Part shown: positions 34,906 through 46,451 of the stretch, piece after piece | Numbering within the stretch: the stretch's first letter is position 1 | Layout of the letters: every line of letters begins with the position of its first letter | The notes under the pieces: generated by a model | The model's input: the letters and a program-made list of their open reading frames with translations, nothing else | Databases searched by the model: none | Told to the model about the DNA's origin: nothing | Source: Achatina immaculata | Lineage: Eukaryota; Mollusca; Gastropoda; Stylommatophora; Achatinidae | Reading direction: 5' to 3' | Length of the DNA stretch: 64,000 nt | Assembly (NCBI GenBank): GCA_009760885.1 | Contig: CM019691.1 | Location: forward strand, 32,612,814-32,676,813 | Program-made: the position numbers and the translations under genes

Positions 34906-35749
34906 AGTTATCTAACTCATAAGAATTTTCAAAATTCTTTTTTTTTCCCCCCAGCTCAGGACCATTTCGAACTGAGTAGTGTGTGTCTGTGAGTGGGTGT
35001 GTGTGTATGCGTGCGTGTGTGTGTGCGCGTCAGCACAATTTGGAACTGAATATTCTGTATATTTAAAAATATTACACTTTTTTGGTCTTAATTTCTTCTT
35101 TTGTGTTTTTTTTTTTTTTTGCAAAGATCATTTAGGAATCATATTTAGGTTTGTCAGAAGTCCCGCCTTTCCGGAATAGTCCCGGTTTTTAAAGAAAAAA
35201 AATTATTTCGGGACAACTGCTTGTCCCGTTTTTTTTTTTTTTTCCTTTCAAATGAGAAGGATTTTGCATTCGTGTTTTTCTCTGCCTACAATTCCAGGTT
35301 GCCAGAACTGCTATACACATTTTAAAAGAACAGAACAGTGGAAACTTAATTTGTTATTCCTGTCCCCGAGTTAGAATTGGTGGAATTTGTAGGTTTCGTG
35401 TCATTTCATTTTTCATTCTTTTGTCTTGGCGAGAGAGAGAGAGAGGGGGGGGGGGGTTCTTTTGGCGACGTCATTTCTCCACCGCGTTTCCGCGCCAAAA
35501 GAAAACGAAGATCTGTATGGCAAAACAGTTACAGTGCAACATCTTTCATGCCCACTGTCTTATAGTTTACTTGTTTTTCAAGACTAAAGTCTCTGCAAAT
35601 TTTTCACCTTTGGTGATAGAAATATCTTATTTTACAATTATCTGCGTCATAGATCTGAAAATCGATAATGTGCCAACTCTTTGTGATTTAGGACTAGGGA
35701 ATGAAAGAAAAATAGATGCTTTCTCACTACTGTCGGTGTTGAGAGAACC

Positions 35750-35753
<4 letters not shown>

Positions 35754-35788
<35 letters not shown>

Positions 35789-35822
35789 GTGTGTGTGTGT
35801 GTGTGCGCGCGCGCGCGCGCGT
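35754..35822. repeat. (TA)n(TG)n(CG)n compound microsatellite
   Basis: atatatat, then gtgtgtgtgt, then gcgcgcgcgcg just upstream of the hAT coding remnant. Alternating purine-pyrimidine, so Z-DNA-prone. Confidence 0.95.
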
Positions 35823-35848
35823 GCTTTTTTGCATGAAGTGTTTTCAGA

Positions 35849-36075
35849 ATGCCTAAGAGAAAATGTCCCTTTCAGGAAAAAAAACTCACAGGAATGGTCC
35901 TTTATAAAGCGAGGGAAAAATGATCATGAAGCAGAATGTAAAATGAGTAAACGTTACATTGCCATTGCGCATGGAGGAAGAGCGAATATAAACGACCACA
36001 TAGCAAGCGAACAACATAAATCAAACATGTATTCTGCAAGCAGCACATCTAAAGGAATGGACAGTTATTTTATGT
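35849..36075 (+). pseudogene. hAT transposase N-terminal zinc-finger remnant
   Basis: An ATG after ttttcag reads MPKRKCPFQEK, shifts frame in an A-run near 35880, then reads SFIKRGKNDHEAECKMSKRY and IAIAHGGRANINDHIASEQH. This is the BED/TTF-like zinc finger of hAT transposases of the SIAHGG..D...H type. The second zinc cysteine appears to be serine. It breaks off after GMDSYF, where LINE-A begins. Confidence 0.8.
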
Positions 36076-36079
36076 TTGT

Positions 36080-39000
36080 AATTGTTTGTGCTGCTTGTGT
36101 TCTGTTTAGTCAATTCTTTCAATTTTTTGTCTTTCTCCAATGATCAGTTGTCCCTTATGTGTCCTTATTGCACTCTCACATCTTGTGCTGAAGTTACCTG
36201 CCATCTGATTTGTAATTTTATATATGGTTTTCATGTCATTCGCATATGCTACTTTCTCTGATGTTTCTGCTAAGTTGTCATTCATTCATTCATTTGCATG
36301 TCCCTTGCGGAACTTTGCTTCCTTAACAGCACTACTGTAGGCCTATCGGTTGTGACCAAGATGGCCTGCTGCTGATGCATCCAGTTGCAAATCGTCAACG
36401 ATGTTTTGCAGCCATTTTCGCCTTGGTCTTCCTCTCTTTCTTTTTCCCAATATGTACACTTCCAAGACAGTTTTCTCTAAATGATCATGACGTTTAATGT
36501 GTCCAAAATATTTAAGTTTTCTCTCTTTAATCCTCCTTACTAGCCAGCCTTCTTCAATATTAAGTTCTTGAAGTATTGATATATTTGTTCTTTTTTGTGT
36601 CTATGGTATTTGAAGAACTCTTCTGTAGCATTTACATTCAAAGGCATTTATGTGTGTCTCAACTGTTTTGTTAAGTGTCCAGGTCTCACAGGCATATGTT
36701 GCGATGGGAAAGATGCATGCCCTTAAAAATCTTATTTTTGTAGTTCTGTTTGTTCCTCTCCACAGATTCTTTATTTGTTTTACTTTATGAAGAGCGATAG
36801 ATGTCCTCCTTTTTAATTTCCCTCATTGTATCTCCATTATTAGTTAGCAGTGACCCAAGATATTCAAAACTCTCCACTTCTACCAGTTTTTCCTCATTGA
36901 TACATAAATCAGCTGTCTTGCTTGTTTTGTCAGTTGTCATCAGTTTAGTTTTCTTCGCGTTAAGATAGAGGTTTTTGCTCTTCACTATTCTTATGAATTG
37001 ACATAATTAGTTTGTCCATTCCTTTTTGTGTTGTGGATAGTAATACTGTGTCATCAGCATATCTAATCTCTGGTATTTCATATCCTCCAATTGTTATGGC
37101 ATCGTAATATTCTTTGTCTACATCTTCTCTTACGTTCCCCATTATATTTTCGGTATACACGTTAAATAAGTAAGGCAACAATATGTACCCCTGACGGACC
37201 CCTTGTTTTATGTCAAACCAAGTTGTTGTTTCACCATTTATTCTTACTGCTGTTTGTTGGTCTAGATACAGCAGTTAATTGTTTCAAATGTGTTGGAAAT
37301 CCCATTTTTTCCATTATTTCCCCAAATTTCTGGTGTTGTACACAATCAAATGCCTTTGAGTAGTCTATAAAGGATAAATATAGATTCACAAAAAGCTCTC
37401 TGCATTTCTCTATTATTAATCTTATATCGAATATATGATCTCTTGATCCTCTTCCTTGCCTGAAACCAGCTTAGACAATATTGACTTCTTCTTCTATTTT
37501 CTTACGAAGTCTACCCACTATGATTTTTAACAGAATTTTACTGGCATGACTAATCAGGGCAACAGTTCTGTAGTATGTGCATAATTTCAGGTTACCCTTT
37601 TTTGGCAGTGGTATGAATACAGTTCTTTTTCATTCTTTTGGCCAAATACCTGAATGCCATATCTTTTACATAGTGCATGATAGATTGTTGCACATTCCTT
37701 TCCTCCTGCTTCAATAAATTCAACTGTTATCTCATCACATCCTGGTGATTTACCATTTTTCAGATTCTTTATTGCCCATAAAACTTCTTCTATTGTCGGT
37801 TCGGGTTCTTTCTCCTCCAATAATAATTCACGCTGTTGATTTATGCTTTCACAGTCGGTTGTTTCATACATTCCTCTGCAATATTTCTTCCATCTTTCTA
37901 GAATTTCCTCTGTCTCTGTCAAGGTATTCCCCATCTTGTCACAAATGACATTTAGTTTAGGTGTGGCATTTCTCGTCAATGTCTTCATTTCTTTAAACAT
38001 TTCACTATCTCTTCCACACTTCTGATGTCCTTCTGTTCTTTCACAACAATCTTGTATGTATTGTTTTTTTTTTGTCTTTTCTTATGTTTCTTCGTACTTC
38101 TTTTGTTAAAGATTTATATTTCTCTTTGTTGTTGTTTGTCACTTTCCATTCCGTCTTCATTTCTCTACGTTGTTTTATCAATTCTAATGTGCCTGCTATA
38201 ATCCATCCATTCTTTTATTTTTTTTTACTGGAACCATGTCTTTAGTTGTTGTTATTAAGATATCTCTGGCCTGTGTAGCCAAATCATCTGGTGTCATCTC
38301 CTCCTGTACAGCCTCAGGATTTCGAAATGGTTCTTCACTTCTATACCGTATTGTTCTGGTATTTTTGTAAGATCAAAGCAGAGTGGTCTTGATCGCGTAA
38401 CTGTCTTTTTTATCTTTATCTTCATGTCTGCTATTAATAACTCATGGTCCGTGTCACAATCAGCACCTGGTAAAGTTTTGCTGATGTTATACTTGACCTC
38501 CACCTTCTTCGCACTAAAATGTAATCTATTAGATTCTTGGTTTTCCCATCAGGTGATGTCCATGTGTAAAGTCTTCTTGGATGTTGTTTAAAAAGTGTGT
38601 TAGCAATCATTAGCTCATTTTCGATGCAAAAAGTCATTAGATTGTCATAGTATTGACATTTATCTTGACGGCATGATTCCTTCACTTCTTTGTCTTTTGG
38701 TGCATAATTACTTAAAACATGATCTTTTAGCCTTTGTGATTTGGTGTTCAGTCATATTTTCTTGATTTCCTTTCTTTGCTCTATCTTTTCCCATGTGGTC
38801 TTGCTTATCCATTCCTGTTTTCTCCGTTTCCAATATCTCAGCACTTCTTTTGCTGTTTCCTGTAGTGTTTCATTGAACTCTAGTAGAGACATTTCTGGTT
38901 CGTCTTGTAGGACGCTGAAGCGGTTCCTAAGTACTATTGAGAATTCATTCCTTGTTTGCTGTTCTTTCAGTTTTGCTGTATCAAAGTGACCCTTTCTGTG

Positions 39001-40082
39001 TTCTCCGGTTTTGGCTTTTCTTAGTTTTAGTTTTATTTTTGCTACCAGAAGATTGTGATCACTTCCTACATCTGCTCCTTTCCTTGCTCTAACATCTTGC
39101 AGTGACCGTTTCCACTTGTTGTTTATTAGTATGTGATCAATTTGATTTTCTGTGGTTTTATCTGGGGACCTCCAAGTCACTTTATGGATGTTTTTATGTT
39201 GGAAAATTGTCCCTTCGATTGTCATCATGTTTTCTTCACAGAAACCGCACAGTCTTTCTCCATTTTCATTTATTTCTCCGATTCCTTCTCTTCCATAATT
39301 CTTCTTCTATCTTCATTTCCCTTACCTACTTTTGTACTGAAGTCGCCCAAGATGAGTAGCATATCATGCTTGTGTATTGTTTCTACTGTGGCTTGGAGCC
39401 TGTTGTAAAAATCTTCTTTTAATTCCTCTTTAGCTACTTCTGTTTGTGCATAACAAACTATAATAGACAGCTTCGTGAATCTTGAGTTGAAGCGTGCATA
39501 TAATAATCTCTCATTTATAGGGGTCCATTTCAGTAGTGCTCTTGAAGCTTCCTTTGTTATAATAAATGCTACTCCTCCTTCATGATGATCTTCTTTATCT
39601 GATCATATTATTGTATCTTCTGTGTGGTGTGTTGTTAATTCCCTTCTGCCTTGTCCTGTCCATCTTGTCTCTTGTATTCCTAATATGTCTAGTTTGTATC
39701 TGTGCATTTCCTTGATGGTTTGTGCTAGTTTTCCAGTCTGATTAAGTGTTCTTACATTCCAGCTGCCTATTTGCATCTTGTGTTTAGGTTCCAAGAGGTC
39801 TGCAGTCGGGCTGGGGACTTTCAATGGTTAGCTTTCATCAACAACCTTCATGGGCTCAGCTTCCTGATAAGCATTTCTCATTCCACCTCCATTTTTTCCC
39901 TTGCTTCTGTTTCTGTAGCAGTCTGATGATTTTTTTTTTTAACTGGATACTGCCGGCCCTATGCCGAACCCTCCTTAGTCGCCTTTTACGATCATCCGTT
40001 GTAGGATACAGTGGTCCTATTCTTTGCTTCCCAGGCATGTGCCAAGGTCCCGGGTATCACACGGGGGACGGGGGGTATGACT
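36080..40082 (-). mobile_element. LINE-A copy 2, lacking its 3' half, interrupted by LINE-B
   Basis: The minus strand from 40082 reads the LINE-A 5'UTR, the endonuclease (GSWNVRTLNQTGKLAQTI near 39780) and VGSDHNLLVAKIKLKLRK near 39050. It continues to about 38642, is broken by LINE-B, and resumes 36280-36080. The 5' end agrees with copy 1. Everything 3' of copy 1 position about 1742 (most of the RT and the GA tail) is absent, which is unusual for a LINE, since normal truncation removes the 5' end. Confidence 0.88.
36281..38641 (-). mobile_element. LINE-B copy 4, nested in LINE-A
   Basis: Tail (ttca)n at 36281-36297. The minus strand has YADDTVLLSTTQKGM near 37060, NLKNGKSPGCDEITVEFIEA near 37760 and an endonuclease C-terminus (RRLYTWTSPDGKTKN near 38570). 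The short direct repeat ttgtca flanks it (36275-36280, 38642-38647), both in LINE-A sequence. 5'-truncated within the endonuclease domain. The frame is broken at several points. Confidence 0.9.
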
Positions 40083-40242
40083 ATAAAAGTGGTTAAATTA
40101 GGTTCTTTTAAAAAGTGAAACTGCCACTGAAATAAGCAATTATTGTGTTAATGCACTAGAAGAGAACAAGACTAATAAACGTAAAAGCATTGCGTTCTAT
40201 GAAGACGATTCAAATATGAATTTTGGTAGATTACGACGAACT

Positions 40243-41320
40243 AGTACGAACAGTGTTGGATGCCCTGCGCATATACTTCATAATGCGGTAAAGGCAGCGG
40301 CTGATTTTCTAACTGTATATGTGGAAACTATAATAATTAAACTCTTCAATTATTACTAAATATATACTGTGCTCACGGATCGCCTGAAAGAATTTTGCGA
40401 ATTTGTGGATGCAGAATATCGTACATTGCTGTCACATATAAAAACATGGTGGTTATCTTTGCTTCCTGCAGCGAAAAGAGTATTACAAGTTTCTGAAGCA
40501 CTAAAATCGTTTTTCCTCTCAGAAGAAAAAGCATCAACATTCTTGTTTACTCTGTTTGATTATCCTAAGCTAACCCTATCTTTGATTTGTCCAAAGCCAG
40601 ATGAGTCTCTTTAACAGACAAGTACTGAAAATGAAAAGGAACATAGCAGCGTCTTAGAAGTAGGTGTAATTTTAGATAAAACCATTACATTGATAAAATA
40701 GCGGAAAGAAGAAATATTTATTCCTCTAAAAGTGAAATTTATTGCGAAACAAGTATAAGATGAAGTTGGTCTGTCAGCTGTACATACAAATAAATTTTAT
40801 GTTAAAGTGGAAGAGTTTTATGAAACATATAATTCCTATGTGCAGATAAGGATGACACCTTTGAATTAATTTTCTATCTGTAAGTGGATGCGTTAGGCTC
40901 CATACCTGCATGGTTTGAAGTGGAAGAGACTGTAAAGTTTCTACAAGACAAGGGGCGTTCAACTGACGATTTACTATTGTTTGATCAGTTCACACATCTG
41001 AAGCACTGTATTGAAGCAGTACTCACAAAGGAGAAGATCAATTGGAATAGTAAATCCATCAGGAGAACTGAACCTATTTCAGTCTGAATCTTTGGAGCAG
41101 TACTCGGAGTTACTAAAAATGAGTTTATCTTTAGTGTTCCTGGACATAATGTAAATGTAGAAAGGGTATTTTTCCCCTCATGAATGTGCAGTGGACAGAG
41201 AAGGGAAATCGCCTTCACATCTCAACAGTTGAAGAAATAATTAAATTCTGCTCAGAATCCTATGATAATGTCAGTCAGCAGCAAGATTTTCTTTCCAGAA
41301 CTTTGGAAGTCAGATAAATA
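40243..41320 (+). pseudogene. hAT transposase C-terminal remnant
   Basis: Reads GCPAHILHNAVKAAADF, then a TAA stop at about 40350, then LKEFCEFVDAEYRTLLSHIK and TWWLSLLPAAKRVLQVSEAL. After further breaks it has VPGHNVNVERVF and NRLHISTVEEIIKFCSESYD, which is the hAT dimerisation region. Stops and frameshifts make it non-functional. The segment between the zinc finger and this part is missing. Confidence 0.82.
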
Positions 41321-41662
41321 CTAGAAGCAAGATGCAGGACGATAGGATAATGCAGGATCTTGAAGGTAAATGTCCGGCAGAGAAAGAATGTTGTACATGC
41401 CATGAATTAATTTTGAGCTGTTTAAATTTCAAATTCCGTGCAACGTATAAAACATTACACATAGGTATTATAGATACAAGAAATACTCATAATTTCTACT
41501 CTTCTGAGCTGAACGATAACATTAGTATGGCCTAACTTACACTATTTCCTTGGATAAGCTATTTGAAAACAAAATTCTTAGAACTTAGGACATGTCTGCT
41601 ATTGTTTATCAGTCCCAGTTTTTTTTTTTTTTTTAACAGAATCTGACAACCCTAATAATATT

Positions 41663-42556
41663 TCATCAGTAACTTCGATTTATTTAGCGGTCAAATGTCA
41701 TGTGACCTGCAGAACGTTGCTATTTTAATTGACAAAACATGTCAATGTTTAGATCTTATCTTCAATAAATGTAGTTTTTAGAATGTCTTCGTTCCTCTTT
41801 TCCCTGTGAATCGTGTCGTACATTATTGTTCTCTGTTATTAACAATAATAGCATTGTTATATATAGTATTGTTACTTTTATAACTCAAAAGCGTGTTTCC
41901 CTTTCGGTTTTTGTTTCACCCTTTCCCGTAGTCCTTTTCTCACAGGCAGTAGTTCTTGTAGATAAGGCCTGCATTTTATAATATGGCCCAGTCAGCTATC
42001 TTCAGTGAATACATTACAATAAATAAATACATAAATAAATGGCTGCCCCTAGGAGTTTTGTTCCCACGTGCATTAGTATATCTTGCAGCGCTTCATTGAG
42101 TGTTTTAAAAAAATTAGACTAGTACACCAATTTTAGGTTACTAACAAAGAAGCAGAGTAACATCAATGTGGCAATGTAACATCAATTTGACTATGTAACA
42201 TCAATGTGACATATTCTTATGAACACAAAACTGAGTAGTTCACAAAATTATTAGAGTATTTGTTCCTTCTTTTGTTATAGTTATTAAGCTTGCAGAAGAG
42301 CGCTGGGATATATTTCATAAAATTTTGTATAATAATATGCATATCTTTATGACTATTGCTAATTCAAGCATCTCTCTCTCTTACTCTCTCACTCTCTCTC
42401 TCACACTCTCTCACTCTCTCTCTTTCTCTCTCACACTCTCACACTTTCTCTCTCATTCTCTCTCATCCCATTCATTCCTCAATATCACAGGGGAAGAAAA
42501 TCAGTTTATTCTGCCCTCACTTAGGGCCTCTCGAGCAAAAATAGCAAATGTGACTT
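41663..42556. other. Intergenic DNA with a (TC)n tract
   Basis: No gene seen. A dense ctctctct/cacactct tract runs 42371-42470; both plus-strand Ser/Leu-rich open frames there come from it. Confidence 0.5.
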
Positions 42557-42720
42557 CGATAAACAAGTACCTCCATGGTGATAACGCACGGGTGAAACGA
42601 TAAATAAGTACCTACATGGTGATAACGCACGGGTGAAATGATAAATAAGTACCTACATGGTGATAACGCACGGGCGAAACGATAAATAAGTACATCCATT
42701 GATAATGCACGGGCGAAATG
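42557..42720. repeat. 41-bp tandem repeat, 4 copies
   Basis: Unit gataaataagtacctacatg followed by gtgataacgcacgggtgaaac. The last copy has lost a few bases. Confidence 0.9.
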
Positions 42721-43183
42721 AAATCCTCATCTCACTCCGCCACACGCAATCTTCATACATCTATCGTCTATCACTATTCTCTTCAGGGTTCTTCTGGAAT
42801 TAGGGATGCACTCCGATATAAACCACACCCCCTCCCCCCTTTTTTTTTTTTTACTCTGGCATAAACACATTGCCCCTACTGTCTCTTAACCCATCCACCG
42901 TCCGAGTGAACTCCATCAACTTAACCGTTATTTGTGCCGTCGCCAAAGTTTCCTCTTCGTCGCGCTGTCGTCATCATACAGAAGAAATGGCATAAACACT
43001 CGCATAAACAAGGACATAACATAAATTATTACATATAGCAAATACACAGCACAGTTGTCATATACATATTATAATTCATTAATCACCCGTTAACCAAAAA
43101 ATCAACAAGAAATGTTTGGGGTTTTTTTTCCTCCACGTCGTCGTATAGAGGTGGACACATCACACACACAAATCAACAATCTA
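42721..43183. other. Intergenic DNA
   Basis: No supported feature; a T-run near 42840 and a (CA)n near 43162. Confidence 0.4.
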
Positions 43184-43573
43184 CGAGGGCTGATTGATAA
43201 GTTCTCGGCATAAGGTACAAATACTAGAAACACATAGTCGACATTAGGTGCATTTGTAAGATTAAACACAAAGTTTCAAGAAATTTAACTGCAATCATTT
43301 TTTTTTTTTATTGTTACAGGCTACTGAAGCGGTAAGGGGTGGCAGAAACTGAGAAAATGGATAAAATTTTTCATCGAGCAGTCATTCGCTACCTCTGCAT
43401 TAAGGGCTTATCATCGAAGGAGATCCAGGAGGATATGGTAGAGACTCTAGGGGAGAGTGTCTCTTCTTACAGCACAGTGAAGAAATAGGCAGCTCAGTTC
43501 AAACATGGAATGGAGAGTCTGGAAGATGATCCACGTCCAGGAAGACTAAGAACGGTAACCACCGATGAAACGT
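43184..43573 (+). mobile_element. Mariner 5' half, same family as 27290
   Basis: Begins at a TA (43182-43183) with cgagggctgattgataagtt. The coding part reads [20 protein letters not shown] from 43357, then a TAG near 43485, [20 protein letters not shown], and stops matching at about 43573. The catalytic domain and right terminus are absent. Confidence 0.88.
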
Positions 43574-44611
43574 TGGTTAGAGTTAGTGCGCTTACGTTAG
43601 TTACAAGCAATACCTTTATCATATTCACCCATTCACCTACACACACACAAACATGGCAGTAAGCCTAACCAAACCAGGATTAAGCCCCAGGATAAAAAAA
43701 ATGTTGACTGTTTCTTCCTGATTATATTATCTAACAGGCGAATAAAGGAAGGTTTTCTCGTTCACAAACTGAAAACCTAGCAAACGCCGATGGAACATCG
43801 TTCAAACCTCGTATCTGAATGTCAGTTAAGGCTGCATGAAAAAAGTTCTGGAAGAAGAAATTTCACGGAGCTTTCTACACCTACACATATATCATTTTAT
43901 ATTTGTGTTGTGCCAGCCTGGAACTGGCCATAGTTTAAAAAAAACACTTTAAAAATATGTTTATTGTGGCAAATAACCTTAGTCTCAAAGCCAATTATTT
44001 GTCGTATACTGTATACACGAGAACAACGTAAGCAGTTTATGCACACACATACACACATACAAAAGGACCGAATTTTCAAATTGACTACAATATTTCTTGC
44101 TGTGGACTTTGCTCTGCTGTGTAACTGTAACAAGCGTATAGTGGCTGTTTATTAAGTTTTCCTAGCTAATTCGCCTGTTGTGTTATTATTCTTAATTTTG
44201 TAAGGGGCAGACGTATATTCTCCCTGCATGTAGCTTTTCGATTACTGAATAGTTCTTGACTTTATGCTAACGTGCGTTTTTATATCTTATCAGTAAAGCT
44301 ATGTGTATAAAGTTACATCTAGTCTCATAGGAAAGTGCATAGTATCAGATGTGGTTTATAAAGTTATTAAACATGCAAAATATAGCAGTACATATTAGAA
44401 GAGGTTTTTTGCTTGCTACTGATTTTTTAAATAAATCAAAATAGTGTTATGAGTACTGTGACAATTTCCACATTATTATGACATATTTCTAAAGTGTTTA
44501 ATAGTCGCTCGTTGAAAAATTAGATTTGCGAAAACTAAATATCACAAGATCTCGTAAACTCCATTTTATTCTATAAGTTAGTTAGGACTAATAAAAAAAA
44601 TTGTTAATAGG
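43574..44611. other. Intergenic DNA
   Basis: AT-rich; nothing recognised. Confidence 0.4.
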
Positions 44612-44626
44612 TATATACCTTAGATA

Positions 44627-44902
44627 TGGTCACTTGAGTGGTCAGGGGCTCGGTTTACTAATCTGGTGGTACCGGGCTCAAGTCACAGCAGTGGGATTAT
44701 TTCTGGTACACACAAAAAAAAAGGCCTCCGGGGGTCCACCTAGCTTCTAAAAATGGGTACCGGAGAAATCTGGGAAGATAAACGCAGGCCAGGCGTGATA
44801 GAGCCAAATATCAGACTTTCATGTGCCGATGGTCTTGGAAATACGGGCCTAACACCGTGTCTCCAAATATGCCCTAATAGTATGGAAACGGGGATTTTAT
44901 CT
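44627..44902 (+). mobile_element. tRNA-derived SINE with perfect 15-bp target duplication
   Basis: The head has box A-like tggtcaggggc and box B-like gggctcaagtc at RNA polymerase III promoter spacing. The body has gggtccacctagcttctaaa and aatgggtaccgg. The flanks tatataccttagata at 44612-44626 and 44903-44917 are identical. A 3' fragment of a related element lies at 26831. Confidence 0.85.
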
Positions 44903-44917
44903 TATATACCTTAGATA

Positions 44918-46451
44918 GTCATCCAGGTATATGCACCTACATCAGCAGCAGAAGAAGATGAAGTAGAACATTTTTATAACACACTGCAGACGACAATGGA
45001 CCAGGTACGGAAAAATGATATTGTATTTATAATGGGTGATTTTAATGCAAAAATTGGTACAGAAAGAGCAGAAGATGAAGGACAAGTTGTAGGGAAATTT
45101 AGCATAGGACACAGAAATGAGGCAGGTGACAATCTAATGGCGTTTTGTATGGAAAATGAGCTAATGATCGCTAACACACTTTTTAAACAACATCCAAGAA
45201 GACTTTACACATGGACATCACCTGATGGGAAAACCAGGAATCAAATAGATTACATTTTAGTGCAGAGAAGGTGGAGGTCAAGCATAACATCAGCAAAACT
45301 TTACCAAGTGCTTATTGTGACACGGACCATGAGTTATTAATAGCAGACATGAAGATAAAGATAAAAAAGTTAGTTATGGGATCAAGACCACTCCGCTTTG
45401 ACCTTACAAATATACCAGAACAATACAGTATAGAAGTGAAGAACCGTTTCGAAATCCTGATGGCTGTACAGGAAGAGATGACACCAGATGAATTGGCTAC
45501 GCAGGCCAAAGATATCTTAGTAACAACAGCTAAAGACATGGTTCCAGTAAAGAAAACACAAAAGAATAGATGGATCACAGCAGGTACACTAGAACTGATA
45601 AAACAATGTAGAGAAATGAAGACGCAATGGAGAGTGACAAACAACAACAAAGATAAATATAAAACTTTAACAAAAGAAGTACGAAGAAACATAAGAAAAG
45701 ACAAAAAACAATACATACAAGATTGTTGTGAAAGAATAGAAGAACATCAGAGGTGTGGAAGAGATAGTGAAATGTTTAAAGAAATGAAGACATTGACGAG
45801 AAATGTCACACCTAAGCTAAATGTAATTTGTGATGAGATGGGGAATACCTTGACAGAGACAGAGGAAATTCTGGAAAGATGGAAGGATTATTGCAAAAGA
45901 ATGTATGAAACAACCGACTGTGGAAGTAGAAATCAACAGTGTGAATTATTATTGGAGGAGAAAGAACCCGAGCCGACAATGGAAGAAGTTTTATGGGCAA
46001 TAAAGAGTCTGAAAAATGGTAAATCACCAGGATGTGATGAGATAACCGCTGAACTTAACAAAACAGCTGAGAAGCACATAAATGCCTTTGAATGTAAATG
46101 CTATAGAAGAGTTCTCCAAATATCGTGGACACAAAAAAGAACAAATATATCTATACTACAAGAGCTTAATATTGAAGAAGGCTGGCTAGTAAAGAGGATT
46201 AAAGAGAGAAAACTTAAATATTTTGGCCACATTAAACGTCATGATAATTTAGAGAAGACCGTATTGGAAGGATACATAATGGGAAAAAGAAAAAGAGGAA
46301 GACCGAAACGAAGATGGCTGCAAGACATCGTTGATGATCTGGAAATGGATGCAGCAGCAGCAGGCCATCTTGCTCACAACCGAGAGGCCTACAGGAGTGC
46401 TGTTTGGGAGGCAAAGTTCCGCAAGGGACATGCAAAGGAATGAATGAATGA
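44918..46451 (+). mobile_element. LINE-B copy 5, internally deleted
   Basis: Endonuclease part (QVYAPTSAAEEDEVEHFYNT near 44930, FIMGDFNAKIGTERAED near 45027), then a linker and the start of RT (LKNGKSPGCDEITAEL near 46005). It jumps directly to the C-terminal region ([18 protein letters not shown] near 46056) and ends in (gaat)n. 10-bp flanks accttagata at 44908-44917 and 46452-46461. The entire RT catalytic core, including the YADD box, is deleted. Confidence 0.9.
45271..46443 (+). pseudogene. 390-codon open frame from LINE-B with the RT core removed
   Basis: Continuous frame covering the endonuclease C-terminus (CDTDHELLIADMK), a lysine-rich linker, the RT N-terminus and, after an in-frame deletion near 46052, the LINE C-terminal domain ending [14 protein letters not shown]. 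The ATG is not the original start: the upstream endonuclease is in another frame and meets this one at an A-run near 45297. No sign that it is expressed. Confidence 0.6.

Larger units (their letters stand above)
35146..41654 (+). mobile_element. hAT DNA transposon, defective, carrying nested LINEs
   Basis: Termini taggtttgtcaga (35146) and tagggttgtcaga (reverse strand, ending 41654) are 12/13 identical. 8-bp flanks atcatatt (35138-35145) and ataatatt (41655-41662) differ at one base, matching hAT target duplication length. Coding remnants lie at 35849-36075 and 40243-41320. The centre is replaced by LINE-A, which itself contains LINE-B. Removing the LINEs (36080-40082) leaves about 2.5 kb. 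Confidence 0.88.

Noticed and set aside
35421..36143. 240-codon open frame as a host gene
   Set aside because: It joins a microsatellite, a frameshifted hAT zinc finger and LINE-A sequence; not a real gene.
42325..42603. Ser/Leu-rich open frames
   Set aside because: Translations of a (TC)n microsatellite.
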